Source: Pictodentalium vernedei
Taxonomy: Eukaryota > Mollusca > Scaphopoda > Dentaliida > Dentaliidae
DNA length: 64,000 bases
Reading direction: 5' to 3'
NCBI GenBank assembly: GCA_031216915.1
Contig: CM062296.1
Coordinates: 452,104,287 to 452,168,286 of the forward strand
Below are positions 1-11,154 of this stretch, piece after piece. The notes under the pieces were generated by a model, which worked only from the letters and a program-made list of their open reading frames with translations, ran no database searches and was not told the origin of the DNA. The position numbers and the translations under genes are program-made. Every line of letters begins with the position of its first letter. Positions within the stretch are counted from its first letter, which is position 1.

Positions 1-292
1 CCATATCTCTGCAGCAGATGGGCCGAGAAACACCAATATCGAACTTGACCTGTATTTTAATGCTAAAACAACTTCTGAAAGTTTGATGTCGATCCGTCAA
101 GGCGTTCAGCTTTAAATGAACGGAAACCATTTTTTTTAGAAAAATTGTGTTTTCAAAGGGCCATATCTCTGCAGCGGATGGACTGAGAAACACCAATATC
201 GAATTTGCCCTGTAGTTTAATGCTAAAAACAACTTCTGAAAGTTTGATGTCGATCCGTCAAGGCGTTCGACTTTAAATGAACGGAAACCAAA
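1..292. repeat. Tandem repeat, 160-bp unit, about 1.8 copies
   Basis: CCATATCTCTGCAGC begins at 1 and again at 161. The units match closely through GAACGGAAACCA. The array probably continues left of the window. No coding function is suggested. Confidence 0.9.
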
Positions 293-299
293 TTGTTTA

Positions 300-337
300 C
301 GGACAGACAGACGGACGGACGGATAGACGGACAGACT
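300..337. repeat. GACG/GACA microsatellite
   Basis: Short run of GACAGACG / GACGGACG units directly after the 160-bp tandem repeat. It makes a spurious short ORF rich in T, D, R and G. Confidence 0.85.
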
Positions 338-389
338 GATAACATAATACGACCGTTTTTTAAACGGGCGTATAAAAACACTGAACGGG

Positions 390-1135
390 TTGCTTACCGC
401 TTGATGTTGGTGGATAAGCGGCCACGACAAATAGCGATCAAGACCTGGTTGGTTGAGTTCAATCCTAAAAAAATCTGAGAGCATGCTTATTTCTCACAAG
501 GTTACTCCTGCTTTGCACCCACCACTATTTCTTGCGAACACCTAGATATCGGAAGTTAAGAGCTATAAGCATCTGTGAGTTATCTTGAATGGTGCATGTA
601 CGTGGAATGACCACATCGAACATATCTACGGTAAAGCTTGGTCTTGCGTAGATTTACTGAGGAGGCAAAAGTTTACCCTTGACCGCAGTGTCCTTGCAAA
701 GATTCACTTTGCCATTATCAGACCTCTTCTTGAATACGATAGCACCATTTGAGACAATTGCACGGCGAGTAATACAATCGAGGTGGAAAAAGTACAGTTG
801 GCCTCAGCAAGGATAGTGACTGGCACAACCATGAGTGCTAGGTCTTCCGCGTTGTAAAATGAAATTTGCTGGGACTCCCTTGAGGAAAGACGACGCAAAC
901 ACAAACTGAAACAGTTCTTCGGAATGTTTCACCATATGACGCCCCCATATATTGCTAATAAAGTTCCTTCAACAGTCTCTGCTACCAGTCAATGTCTAAT
1001 TCTCCGAGTAAGTACTAATCTCCTTCTCCAACACCCAACTGTACCAATCTTCATTGATTCCCAGAACTACAAGCTTTTATTATGCCTCACGTTTGTAACA
1101 TCAGCCGTGATTGGTTAATTTGACACCTTCTAAAA
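390..1135 (+). pseudogene. Non-LTR retrotransposon (LINE) reverse transcriptase, C-terminal fossil, 5' part
   Basis: Broken translation across all three frames looks like the region after the YxDD box of a LINE reverse transcriptase. Recognisable pieces are TWLVEFNPKK near 450, NGACTWNDHIEHI near 590, FAIIRPLLEYDS near 710-745, EVEKVQLASARIVTGTT near 780-830 and SLEERRRKHKLKQFF near 880-920. These match the usual order of the thumb and connection region. Stops (for example after EYDSTI) and frameshifts show it is dead. No start, endonuclease domain or upstream RT palm was seen; the 5' end is probably truncated or replaced by the tandem repeat. The C-terminal end of what seems to be the same element reappears at 2010. 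The clade (Jockey/I/RTE-like) cannot be settled by eye. Confidence 0.75.
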
Positions 1136-2009
1136 GTCATAGTACTGGAGTTTTGGGGCAAAACACGGGTACTATCGGAATGTTTTTCCCTGGAGACAAG
1201 AGAACGAAGAAAATGTAAGCGCCACTTCCATTGATCAGCGTCGATTGGAATTTCTCAACACCAAATGCTGGCTCCGTGTCAGTTTAACTTTTTTCAACAC
1301 CAGTAGACACAAACTTACCAACAAATATATCATCTTCAGTGGGTATGTTTTCAATTTTAACTGCAAACAATGAATTCAAAAGAATCAGAAATATTAAAAA
1401 AAACTCACTCACGTGTTGTTCACCACTTCAGTGAATCCTGAATATTATGAGTCTCAGTTATGACTTCAATCAATTATATTTAAGAAATAACTGTTGTTTT
1501 CCTTCGGTTTATGCGATATAAACCGACAATTGTCAGCACAAGCTTCATAACAAGCATTAACAATGAATTATAACATGAACAGCATGATGCAGTTGTAAAC
1601 ATTGGCATTTGTTGATATAGAAACTCCCAAAGCGACGGCACTTGTGTCGTGACAAGTCATTTTCGAAGAGACGTCATTCGTTCGAAATGACGTCATGTTT
1701 TTGGATTCGACTACATTGTTGTTGCAAGTCTGATGGCATGTTGCAGTTAACGCTTAACAATGAAAGTCATATTTTGTTCGGCATAATAAAATAATTAGAA
1801 CGTTTCTTTTCATGTTCTATCGGTCGATAGTACCTGAGTTTGTGTGATTTCTGAAATAAAACCTTCAGCAGCTTCGCTGCTTCAGGTTTTATTTCAGAAA
1901 TCACACAAACTCAGGTACTATCGACCGATAGAACATGAAAAGGAACGTTCTAATATCATAATGGAACGACATACCGTTATCGATCAGAAAAAAAACTCAT
2001 CGGTGTGTA
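1136..2009. other. Segment separating the two halves of the LINE fossil
   Basis: About 0.87 kb between the RT-like part and the cysteine-rich C-terminus of the LINE at 390-2373. It contains the long palindrome at 1794-1953. Otherwise it is AT-rich with no recognisable gene. It is probably an insertion, but I found no clear target duplication. Confidence 0.4.
1794..1953. repeat. Near-perfect 160-bp palindrome (miniature element)
   Basis: Two arms of about 75 bp starting ATTAGAACG and ending CGTTCTAAT, meeting at GCAGCTTCGCTGC. Only a few mismatches. No other copy was seen in the window. Confidence 0.85.
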
Positions 2010-2373
2010 ATTTCGCAAGTTGTCTTAACAGGGTCCATCTGCGATCCCCGTCATTTTATGGCCATGGAAAATCACGAGTAGGTCAACTGTATCACTGCAG
2101 ATTGCGGTTGAGTTGCAGTAATCTTAGTACCCATTTATTCAATAACCATTTGCCGTCATCGTCCCTATGTGTGGCGAACTCGAGACAAGCGAACATTTTC
2201 TCATGTTCGGTCCTCTCTTTGAGGAGGCGAGCAGGTCAACAATAACATCACGTCCATTCGCACCAGATGTGACAACACTCCTTTTTGGATCCGAATTCCC
2301 TACCAATGATGAAAATTCGTTTGTATTTGAAATGGTGTATAACTGTATTCTGCTTAGTAAGAAATTCCAATAA
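2010..2373 (+). pseudogene. LINE fossil, C-terminal cysteine-rich end
   Basis: Translation gives GQLYHCRLRLSCSNLSTHLF, then a frameshift near 2165, then SLCGELETSEHFLMF, and ends SKKFQ-stop at 2373. The pattern of a basic RLR-x-SCSNL stretch, a C-x-x-x-ETSEHFL zinc-knuckle-like segment and a short C-terminal tail is typical of the extreme C-terminus of animal LINE ORF2 proteins. It fits as the distal end of the fossil starting at 390. Only one of the usual paired cysteines is retained around CGELET. Non-functional. Confidence 0.7.
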
Positions 2374-3199
2374 TTGTTACCCTACCGCTGCTCACCTTAT
2401 AGTCTACAATAGTGGAATCTGGGCCAAGTCGCCCCCTGGTTGATCTCTCACTAGAACTTCACTTCCAAATGAGCTTTTGTCGTGTTATCCAACTATTTAC
2501 TGTAAAAGAGCAATGCCTCTTCTGTTAGTGGGCCATCAAACTAATCTGATGATGATCGGGTGGCGGGGGGTTTGCTTGTCAGTTTTACGTGTGTCCTCGG
2601 TGAAAACTCACTTCAACTGACACAACTGCAGGGTTAGAGCCTGGTTCAATATCCGCTTCTCACACTGTTGGGTTTTTCGTTCGGGGGAACGGGGTTCCGG
2701 GCGATTGTTTCTGGCGCTGTGTGCCGCGGTGGGGGGGGGGGGCGATCAAAATTTCATATTTTATTGAACGATACATTGCATGCTAATGAAATACTGCGTC
2801 TTACACCTGCGAGTTATTGTATACTGTTCGTTTCCCGACGGTGCGTGATGCTGGTGGGGTTTTCCGGAGCCGGGTTCCGTCCTGGGGTGAAAAACTGCAA
2901 CAGTGCACGCACCCCTCCCCCCTTCTCCTGACATACTAGTGTTAGGCTGCGATCTCCAAGTGAGTCAGTTTCCAAACAGTTGTTGATTAATGTTGATGTC
3001 TAGTGCATTCAAACTAGCCTTTTCCAAATGTCTTCCTTCTCTTTCACTCGTCCCCTCGTTCTACTTTTTCATTTTTTTCATTGTTTAAGCAATATCCAAC
3101 CAACCCACCCGTTCTACCTGTCTAACTGAAATTGTGCCATCTTACAAACTTGGGAGACGGTTCACATAAGTTTTTAGCTTTCTTTCGAATTCCCTACTA
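2374..3199. other. No gene seen; G-rich tract at about 2731
   Basis: Contains a poly-G run near 2731-2742 and two loosely similar G/C-rich stretches (near 2668 and 2850) that could be a decayed duplication. Nothing else recognisable. Confidence 0.4.
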
Positions 3200-3211
3200 C
3201 AACAATTTACA

Positions 3212-3590
3212 TTGGCATGGCGGGGGTTCGAACCCACGCCGAGAGAGTTTCCTTCGGCATCAACCGCCTAGCGAAACTATACTGAACCACGCACACCACT
3301 CGGCCACCGGCAGACCAAACTATACTGAACCACGCACACCACTCGACCACCGACAGACCCTGTCGCCGAGTGGTGTGCGTGGTTCAGTATAGTTTCGCTA
3401 GGCGGTTGGTGCCGAAGGAAACTCTCTCGGCGTGGGTTCGAATCCCCGCCATGCCAATGTAAACAAAACCAGCGTCCTTTCTTAATTCTATGGTATCCGA
3501 GAAATTTGAAAAAGACAAGTACTGTCGCTGATTTCTTCTGAGGTGCAGTTCGTAGATTTAAGTGCTTAGATGCAACTATCTGATGAATAA
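3212..3590 (+). mobile_element. SINE-2, tRNA-derived, head-to-head foldback copy with target duplication
   Basis: The forward unit starts near 3362: a box A-like GCCGAGTGG at 3365-3373 and box B GGGTTCGAATCCC at 3434-3446, then a tRNA-unrelated body ending CTATCTGATGAA at 3590. The head resembles a class II (Leu/Ser-type) tRNA. Upstream, 3212-3360 holds the same tRNA-like head inverted, plus a second partial inverted piece. The insertion is bordered by TACAACAATTTA (3200-3211) and TACAACGATTTA (3591-3602), a 12-bp duplication with one mismatch, as expected from LINE-driven insertion. 5' inversion by twin priming is one known way to get such a structure. It is unlikely to be a working tRNA. 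Confidence 0.85.
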
Positions 3591-3602
3591 TACAACGATT
3601 TA

Positions 3603-4070
3603 GTTTGATACATTATGTGTCAATTGTATTCACTGAAAGTTATGTACAAAATATTCAAACCGTTTACACTTGTTCGCATGTATACAGTTAACCTGTTTTT
3701 TCAATAAATGTTGTTTAAACTAAATAGCGATCTGAGTAAAATTATCTGTCCTCGTGTCTGCACAACACCGTATAATCTCACTTCTCTGAAACGAATCTCG
3801 AACACGTTGCACATTATGGTGTTATTCTAGTAAGAGAATTTGTTCTCGTCAAATATTATTTTGCTACCAATTCTAGTACGAATACGGTAGCAGACTTCCA
3901 GAACCAGTGGCGCCTTCTGTCAATTCTATAAGTTGATTACATATGTGTTTCGTGTTCTATACGTATTAACCTTCATTTTGATGTATAATTTGTGTATATT
4001 TAATTTGAATTTAAGGAATATCAGAGGTGGGAATTTCAAAATAAACAGAATTCTCTTACTTATTTAGTAC
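3603..4070. other. No gene seen
   Basis: AT-rich unique-looking sequence between SINE-2 and a family B element. No ORF or repeat recognised. Confidence 0.4.
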
Positions 4071-4074
4071 TTAA

Positions 4075-4298
4075 TCTTTTGAACCTAACGGCCCTTTTTT
4101 CGGCCATCATACGTCATATCGTCATTAAATAGGATGTCTGTTCACTAAATGTGTGGGGTAGACCAATCAATATTTTCAACGTGCAGCCCCGAGGCTGCAC
4201 GTTGGAAATATTGATTCGACTACCCCAAATAATGAATATGGATTCTTCTAATTGCTGCCATTGAACTGGCATGGAAGATGCCACTAGAGTTCAAAGGG
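4075..4298. mobile_element. Family B palindromic MITE, TTAA-flanked
   Basis: Flanked by TTAA at 4071-4074 and 4299-4302. Ends TCTTTTGAACC and GGTTCAAAGGG-like (right end TTCAAAGGG). The central hairpin AACGTGCAGCC / GGCTGCACGTT lies at about 4180-4204 and is shared with the copies at 24295 and 31049. TTAA duplication with a CCC-type end is the piggyBac pattern; that assignment is inference. Confidence 0.85.
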
Positions 4299-4302
4299 TT
4301 AA

Positions 4303-5601
4303 AGGCAAATCACCTCATTATCAATTTTGGAATGAATCAGAGTACCGGTTTTGGAAAAGAGATAACTATCACATTCCCATAAACCTGGTATACCACGGTA
4401 TATTGCGACAATACGACAATACGTGTGGATATCATGGCGCGGAGTTAGGAGGGGCTCCTTAGTCTCTTAACTACTATTCTTTCGATTAGGACTAAATTTC
4501 TGGGTGTAAAAATAAATGTTTTTATTCTGACGCGATTACACAGTTTATCGAAAACTAGACAAGCTGGAAAACTTTGGAGGGGGTGTACGGTGGGTCCACT
4601 CCTCGTCGGAATCTGTCCTTCCGAATCCATCACTACTATTTATTTTTCATGTTCCCAGAACCCTGAACTTTCAAGAAAGGATCCACTATTTCTACATTCG
4701 TTGTACAACAGCCTCATAAAATTATTCCGGACAAATCACAGCCGTCTGAGCGACATCTGGGAGAAAACGTTTAAATATTTAAGGTACTAAAACTACCATT
4801 AATCATGAAAATGGAATGTGGTGCCGCCATTCAACCACAATTGGGTGATATGACTCCAAGGTACACAGAGACGTTATTTAGAAGTGTTCTCGCAGGACAT
4901 GTTTGCGGGAATGAGGGGTGTTGTGTTGACACGAGCGATGAGTCAAGACCGAATTGTTGACAACAGGTTCGCCGACTGACACCAACATATAACTGATTAG
5001 GTGACTACATTCTAATTTTCTTCGGCTCTTGTAAAATGCTCTATCATTTCGAGTGTTGTCGAATTCCAGTTTGTCCACGTTTGATGAATTGGTTTGGCTT
5101 TTTATAATGCTTCGTTACAGTAATTCTGCATTCCTCACCATTATCCTCGTAGTGGATTAAACGAGTTCGACATTCTGATTTGTATTTCTTTCATGAACTG
5201 TTATTCAGCTCTGAACTGGATGAAAGTAGCTTTCGTTTCAAATCCGCATTTTGATTAACAGCACACACACCTTTTAACTCTTTCTGCATTGAGACACACT
5301 GTGGCAGACGACAGAGTTACGTCGCTGTCAGCACACTACACAAATGGAGCCAGACTTGCATAAGGAAAGAAAGAAACCAGAGTTCAGTAGGATGGGAGGG
5401 GGGAACTATTACCGATTGGAGGGGGTGATATAACCTTATTTGTCCCTACTTTGGCGGCTCAAGTCTCATTGAAGTGTTGCTTTGGTCGCGTTGTTGGGGT
5501 ATTAATATGTCTGTGCAACAGTTAAAAAAACTGGAAAATTATTTTTTTCATAATACAAGTGGTAATTATGATTCATGAGTTTGAGTTTGCTAACATCCTA
5601 T
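4303..5601. other. No gene seen
   Basis: 1.3 kb without a recognisable coding region; short ORFs on both strands look random. No tandem or inverted repeat found. Confidence 0.4.
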
Positions 5602-5605
5602 TTAA

Positions 5606-5848
5606 CCCTTTACCTACCATGAAAAGCAGACGACACTTGCAAACAAAATTATTGAATAACAAATGTTTTTCATTTTTTGGCTCAAAAAACATAGGTTATG
5701 ACCCCTCATTGGAACGGGCTCGTCGAGATCGTTCCAAAGAGGGGTCATAACCTATGTTTTGAGACAAAAAATGAAAATATAATGAAAATTAATTGTTGAT
5801 TTTTTAGAATAGCGTAGGCCGATTTTGGTCGTTACGTTGGGTAAAGGG
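5606..5848. mobile_element. Family A (subfamily A1) palindromic MITE, TTAA-flanked
   Basis: TTAA at 5602-5605 and 5849-5852. Ends CCCTTTACCTACC and CGTTGGGTAAAGGG. The structure is a short terminal inverted repeat, then unlike subterminal stretches of about 70-80 bp, then a long inverted core (ATAGGTTATGACCCCTC and its complement). The core here has several arm mismatches. This copy is in reverse orientation to those at 25591, 41744 and 58601. Confidence 0.9.
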
Positions 5849-5954
5849 TTAATTAGAACATACACTACTCCAAACTGGTCGCGCTAGGAGACAAGAGCCT
5901 GCATCGGGTACAACAGACTTCAGTTTGTATGATCGACTGTGTGTGTGACAGACA

Positions 5955-6160
5955 GTACGACAGCCGTGGACTGGTTAGTTTCCACGGGTGGGCAATATGC
6001 CTACGGACATAACAATATTAGATTCCAAACACTAATTATAGGAATAATCATCAAAAATGTAATTAATGAAGCACCGGGTACAACCCGGTGCTTCATTAAT
6101 TAAATTGTGCTGATGATGACCTTTATTACCTTGTCAGAACACCTCTATTCACGTGGGAGG
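5955..6160. mobile_element. Family C palindromic MITE
   Basis: Left end CAGTACGACAGCCGTGG; central hairpin TTAATGAAGCACCGGGT / ACCCGGTGCTTCATTAA at about 6062-6101. The right end is poorly preserved, so the boundary is approximate. Shares core and ends with the copies at 28323, 38052 and 42934. Confidence 0.75.
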
Positions 6161-6688
6161 GGTGACATGGGGTTGTTTTGCCTCGCCTCAATTAAAAATA
6201 TTGGAGGAGGGGCCAACTAAGAAGGTCGGAATCCGGGCACGGGCCAAACTCGGCTCACAGAGCTGAGTTGGGACCGCACTATGGTTTTCTTCCCTGCCGA
6301 GTGAACTCGAAATATAGGTTCGTCCTTTGTTAAGTGTGATTCCTAATCACTTCAGGCTACGGAAAGGAAACAATGATTAAAGTAACAACGATTCTTTTAT
6401 TTACATTCAAAATAAACTCATTTCCATATTCCACACATTTAACAATTTGATCAACATGGTAGAAGATTTAACACAGGGGTTAATTTCAAATTCTTTATTG
6501 TACTGTTACACCATTAAGGTCAAATGTACATATCATAAAATAAAATACAAAATATAAACTATAAAAAAAAAATATAATGACACTCGAAACACAAGTCAAT
6601 ATTCAATAACAAAGGTTTAAACAATAAGTAAAATGCGGTAACTTCAGAGTTAAACCACGACTTATATTACATGTGTAGAATATTGGTT
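6161..6688. other. No gene seen; possible 3' flank of the minus-strand LINE
   Basis: AT-rich, with A-runs near 6560-6580. It lies just beyond the stop of the LINE fossil at 6689-7348, so part may be its 3' untranslated tail. That is inference. Confidence 0.35.
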
Positions 6689-7348
6689 TTATGTAACAGA
6701 GCTGTCGATGAGGGGCTGCCAGACTCCTTTTTTCTCAGACCCCTGGTAAATAAAATGAGCTACGCTTTTTATGGACCCCAATAAAAGCTTTAATTTGTGT
6801 CTATCGTCATTGTTTTTACGGAAATGTTCGGCCATACCTAGTTTGATGAGCACCTGCTCTCTTTCCCTGTCCAATAGACTACAGTGTAGTAGAAAGTGTT
6901 TTTCATCATCCAATACTCTACACTGGTGGCACAACCTTTGATTTTATGGTATTTGATGATATCGCCCCCTTTCTATTCCTAAGTTATGACAGCTCAGTCT
7001 GAAGTTAGACAGCGCATGCCGATGTTTAGGAATACAACATTTTTCAAGGTATGGTTCAAATATATAATCCACTTTGAATGTACGATATGTCCTCAATTTA
7101 TTTGATCCACTCTTCCGTTCATCGTCAAACAAGTCGTTTCTGGCGGCGTCTAAAAAGAACGAGTTTATCGTTTGCCTGTCGAGTGCATAGACATCAGAGT
7201 GGTTCGGCGCTACGAGCTTTCTACATTCTTTCAGTGTATTGGCCCACGAATTTTTGCCCCCTGCACCCGGAAAATCGGAAGTTTCCACTGCCTCTTTTAC
7301 CAATCTGTCCGATGCTAGGTTATCAATATGCATTTTATACTGTTCCAT
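6689..7348 (-). pseudogene. LINE fossil, C-terminal domain, two frames
   Basis: The minus strand reads through 7348-6944 with NKLRTYRTFKVDYIFEPYL, KHRHALSNFRLSCHNLGIE and GRYHQIP, then after a stop and frame change through 6934-6689 with LCHQCRVLDDEKHFLLHC. The order (LRTYR-x-FK, KHR-x-AL-x-x-R, GRY, a C-x-x-C-x(7)-H-x(4)-C knuckle) is the well-known C-terminal end of many invertebrate non-LTR retrotransposon polyproteins. The zinc-knuckle residues are still present. The 5' remainder (endonuclease, RT) is absent, as expected for 5' truncation. Different from the fossils at 390, 35815 and 39100. Confidence 0.8.
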
Positions 7349-7857
7349 AGTTTTTCATCAAATTTAGTTTATCTGTAGCTCTGTACTGGGGCTATAATAC
7401 ACTCTCAAAAAGTCACTGTCGCGGGCTCGCAACAGGAGCTAAAAACACCGAGTCTTAATCTTTTGCATCTGTGCGCGTTTGCAGCTCTGACTGCCGGGTG
7501 ATCCCGACTAGCAATGTTAGTTACCTTGTGGCAACACAGTTCTGATTTGGATTCAGTTTGTCCACTCTGTCGGCTAGTTTAGCAAGTCTACGTCACATAC
7601 CTTATACATGTGTCCTTTGATAGAACTCTCCTTGAATGTTTCCTGTCCTTTGAAATACACACAGTTCATGCAGAACTCACAACTTCAGTATGCGCTATAG
7701 GTTTGTTAGTGAATTAGTGAATTATACCGTAAATTCAGTAGTTTTTAAATCTCTAACTTTTGATATTTTTGCCCTCCGAATTTCCAACCATTGGGGTTTT
7801 GACAAATATTGGGGGGGGGGGGGGTGAGACACCCCCCACAACCCACCCACCCCCCTG
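7349..7857. other. No gene seen; poly-G tract at about 7811
   Basis: No coding signal. A run of about 14 G at 7811-7824 followed by C-rich sequence precedes the truncated SINE-1. Confidence 0.4.
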
Positions 7858-8152
7858 TCGCGACGTCCCTGCGCGCTGTGTCCTTGGGCAAGACACTTCA
7901 CCACCATTGCTCACGTGGGGGCCTGGAGGCATTGTGTACTGAGGCGTACTTCACGTCGATGGCGTACTTGTCTTCAACCAATGCTAACCCTGCTTGTGTG
8001 GAGTTAGTATGTTGAGGAGCTGACACTTGCTCGCCGTTGCGCGGTGGTTCTCTCCAGGTACTCCGGCTTCCTGCACCCGTAAACTGTCGTGGTCATGATT
8101 AGCCATTTGTGCAGAAATATGTGACCTTAAATACCAATAAATTAATTAATAA
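7858..8152 (+). mobile_element. SINE-1, 5'-truncated copy
   Basis: Matches the body of the full SINE-1 at 15216-15590 from GAAGACACTTC-like (here GCAAGACACTTCACC) through GTGACCTTAAATACC to the tail AATAAATTAATTAATAA. The tRNA-like head is missing. No clear target duplication found. Confidence 0.8.
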
Positions 8153-8211
8153 TCCGGACATTTTTACAATGCTAGAAAAGGAAAGAAAAGTAAAATAGAA
8201 ATTTCAAAGCT

Positions 8212-8295
8212 GGGGTTGGAACCCACGCCGAGTGAATTTCCTTCGACACCTATCTCCTAGCGGATCTGTACTAAGCCACGCACACCACTCGGCAG
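8212..8295 (-). mobile_element. SINE-2 head fragment
   Basis: Reverse complement carries GCCGAGTGGTGTGCGTGG and a decayed box B (GGGTTCCAACCC), matching the SINE-2 tRNA-like head at 3362-3450. The body is absent. Confidence 0.75.
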
Positions 8296-8353
8296 AGTAA
8301 ATTCTCGCTGTACCTCTGGTGGGATTCGCGCGAAAAGAATTGAGTCAATTTAA

Positions 8354-8590
8354 CTCTTTCCTGTCATAGCGGCAGCAAATTAACCAATACAAGACGAAGA
8401 TGACTTGAAATATACCGACACTTTGTCAATCACATTGTACAAATATGGATGTCATTGGAGCTGGCTCAATGAACCGGTTCCAATAACATCCATATTTGTA
8501 AGGTTTTATTGGAAAATATGGTTTATTTTTTAAAATATTATCAAATTCAGTTTATGTTTTAGAAATTAAAACACTGTGTTGAGTAAAGGA
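8354..8590. mobile_element. TTAA-flanked palindromic MITE (A-like, single copy)
   Basis: TTAA at 8350-8353 and 8591-8594. Ends CTCTTTCC and GAGTAAAGGA resemble family A ends. The inner hairpin ACAAATATGGATGT / ACATCCATATTTGT (about 8438-8500) is unlike family A or B cores. Confidence 0.75.
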
Positions 8591-8841
8591 TTAACATGTG
8601 TTATCAGTATACAACAGGGATTCAACCATGGTGGCCTCATGGGATCCTGGGACACTCACAGCCATCATGGATTCTCGCAACCGTATTCGCAAGAATCCAA
8701 ATGGATTCTCCAACATTTATATGAAAAATAAGCCTTGCTCGTTGTTTTTTAAGACGGGGAAACTGAAATGTATCCAAATCATCGAAATAGTAGCATCAAC
8801 ACAGCGTCATTTCTACTCTCTTTATGTTTGTGTCGTACGAA

Positions 8842-9832
8842 AACCCCTGTCACACTCTGCTGCGGTCAGACCGGCACTCGCTGAAAAATTATCAAAGCGC
8901 CAAGCTAAACGCATTAAGGTCCCCAAGAACCGACGCAGAGGACACAGGCTAGGACGGGAGAGGGTCCCCATAGTCGCCCGCGAACTCCAAAGCGCCGCGC
9001 TTGTTTTGTGCATGCACAAACCAAGCGCAGAGGTTCGGCGTTCTGACAAGGGCGCTGCAATAACTCAGTACTGTCGCCGTAGCAGCGCAAAGCGAGCGAC
9101 GTGAACGTCCCGTTGATGTAGCAAGGATGCATACAAGCTACTCATGGTCGCAGCAAGAAATCAATCTTGTCCTCTGCGACTGCAGTAAGCTTAATCAGAC
9201 TCTCACTGCGTGCCTCTCCCGTCCTTTTGACACTCACTACGTTTCTCTCCCGACCTTATTGTGCTGCCACGAGGCGTTATGGTCTGGTTTCCGCTCACAG
9301 AACGTCCACACGGTGCTTCCACTGCGACTATGACGCTCGTTATACGTCCAAGCGTGACAAATGGCGTTCTTCCGAAGTTTGCAGCAGGGTTACATTACGA
9401 TCCCACTTTGAAATGCAATCTTCTCACCCACACACACAAAGCGGCGAAAACAGACTGATGACTGGTGCACGCAGGAGGCTTTATTGATATTCTCCGCGGC
9501 CAGGCAGAGAACGTTTTGCAAACGTTTTGAGAACGTACTAGCAACGCAATGACAGCAACTTGGACGTACTAAGAACGTATACAGCGTAGAGGAAGCACAG
9601 TGAGAGCGCGTGAGAGCGTGAGACTTGACAAAGTAGGAACGCAATGGGTCGTACTAAGAGCGCAATGAAAACGTCATAAGCGGGATAGGAGCATACTAAG
9701 AGCTACCTTGTTTTAAAAGTTTGACGATTTTGGTCAGTTTTCCGCGCTCTTCCTGCGTGTTATTCATATTTTGATACTTTTGCAAGCTCAATGCAAGCGC
9801 CAGCCTGATCGCTGCAGAGTGTGACAGGGGTT
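8842..9832. mobile_element. Non-autonomous DNA transposon of about 991 bp
   Basis: Terminal inverted repeats AACCCCTGTCACACTCTGC (8842) and its exact complement ending at 9832. The interior is richer in G and C than its surroundings. It holds four degenerate copies of GTACTAAGAACGCAATG at about 9535, 9566, 9650 and 9690. Several ORFs of 60-110 codons cross it in different frames, none with a recognisable domain, so I take it as non-coding. Superfamily unknown; no convincing target duplication. Confidence 0.75.
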
Positions 9833-10526
9833 AATCTTAACACTTTTGTACCCCACGCGATATGTCAAATCCAAAGTTGTGTTACAAAAGAATGTTAGGA
9901 ACGTTGCCACAGTACTAGAATTGAAGACTGTTTTGATAATATGTAGTTGTGCTCTTGTGACACGCTTTTGTTCAATTCTATTATCTTCACATTTGAATAA
10001 ACGAATTATATGAATTGTCGCAAAGATCCAAAGATAGATTCAATTTTCAAGACAAGGGAATCGAACAGATTTACGAAAACGTAGGTTTCTGAATGTGGTT
10101 TTGTTTCTTGAAGAATTCAAGTGTAATGTTCTACTTAATTCTGTCTTGACAATGGTTTGTACGTGACCAGCATTTAGAATTTGTAATATTCTCTTTCACG
10201 ACCCGATAACACGCAAATCAGACCGTGGGAGACAGTTTCAATCAACTTATTACCAACTTGCGTCAAATAAGTAACTCTGAATGAGACATATCCGGCTCAG
10301 TATTATATCGTACCACTTCAGAGTTGTCCACAGTGTTCAGACAGCCAGATTCATTTAATCTGCACCATTATGCCAATAATGTAGTTTTTCTTTTGTTATT
10401 CTGAAGCACCCGTCACAGCATTAACTAAAATGATAGCCTTTTCTGTGACGCCTGCTATTATGCTAGCGTTAACATCATGATTGGTTATTTTAATGTTTCT
10501 CTGTTAGTCGTGTTCCGTGTGAAGAA
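9833..10526. other. No gene seen
   Basis: AT-rich sequence without recognisable coding or repeat structure. Confidence 0.4.
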
Positions 10527-11083
10527 TATATACATATTATCGCAATACTGAAGTGATCTGGGTCGAAGTATCACGTCGGGTTGAGGAGGTTAGTTCGCCG
10601 AATCCGGCGATCGACCTCCTCACCGAGACATGATGCGATTACCCAGATCGCTTCATTGTAGCGATAAAAGGTTTATTATATGATTCAACATCGCATGCCA
10701 ACGCTAGCATTAATAATTCCCCCACCATTTTTTGGTATATTGGAATAGAATAAAAGAACTATTTTTGTTTACACTTATTTTTGTAACAGGTGCACACTTC
10801 CGGGGAATCCCCGATGGCCATGAATATGTAACAAAGTGAACAGTCAACTTTCAGTCAACCTTGACCCTCGATCGAGCGCACCCATTCGAGCTCGGAGAAA
10901 AATACTCTCTGCGCGACCGGAACAGCTAGCCTAATTATGCGAATTCGTATGCAATCGTAAATAGTCCGTCATACTATAGTGATACGAAATCTGATTCCAC
11001 ACTGTGGATTTTCTGGGGACTAGGAAAAGATCATCAAACAGTAGTGATATTTAGTGGTAAAATTACATAGTCATATAATAAAT
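10527..11083. mobile_element. Family D element, long copy
   Basis: Homologous along its length to 25077-25860 (apart from a family A insertion there). It opens with the palindrome TTATCGCAATACTGAAG...CTTCATTGTAGCGATAA (about 10534-10668), whose GC-rich centre is TTGAGGAGGTTAG...CGACCTCCTCA. It continues through CATACTATAGTGATACG to AATAAATG. No coding capacity seen. Confidence 0.75.
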
Positions 11084-11105
11084 GTGATAATTACATGTGC
11101 CTTTA

Positions 11106-11154
11106 TAGCGAGCGCTCCCAGAACGGGCGAAGCCCGTTCGGAAGCGAGCTCTAT
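11106..11154. repeat. Hairpin with tip GAACGGGCGAAGCCCGTTC
   Basis: Imperfect outer stem and perfect 8-bp inner stem. It lies just beyond the family D homology; no second copy seen. Confidence 0.6.

Noticed and set aside
3362..3450. Possible tRNA gene (box A and perfect box B)
   Set aside because: No acceptor-stem pairing or normal anticodon arm could be drawn, it is followed by a SINE body and occurs in several copies with target duplications. Called SINE-2 instead; the same applies to 15227-15281.
8598..9104. 168-codon ORF across the left end of the 991-bp element
   Set aside because: It runs from unique DNA through the terminal inverted repeat into the element, has overlapping ORFs in other frames and no domain.
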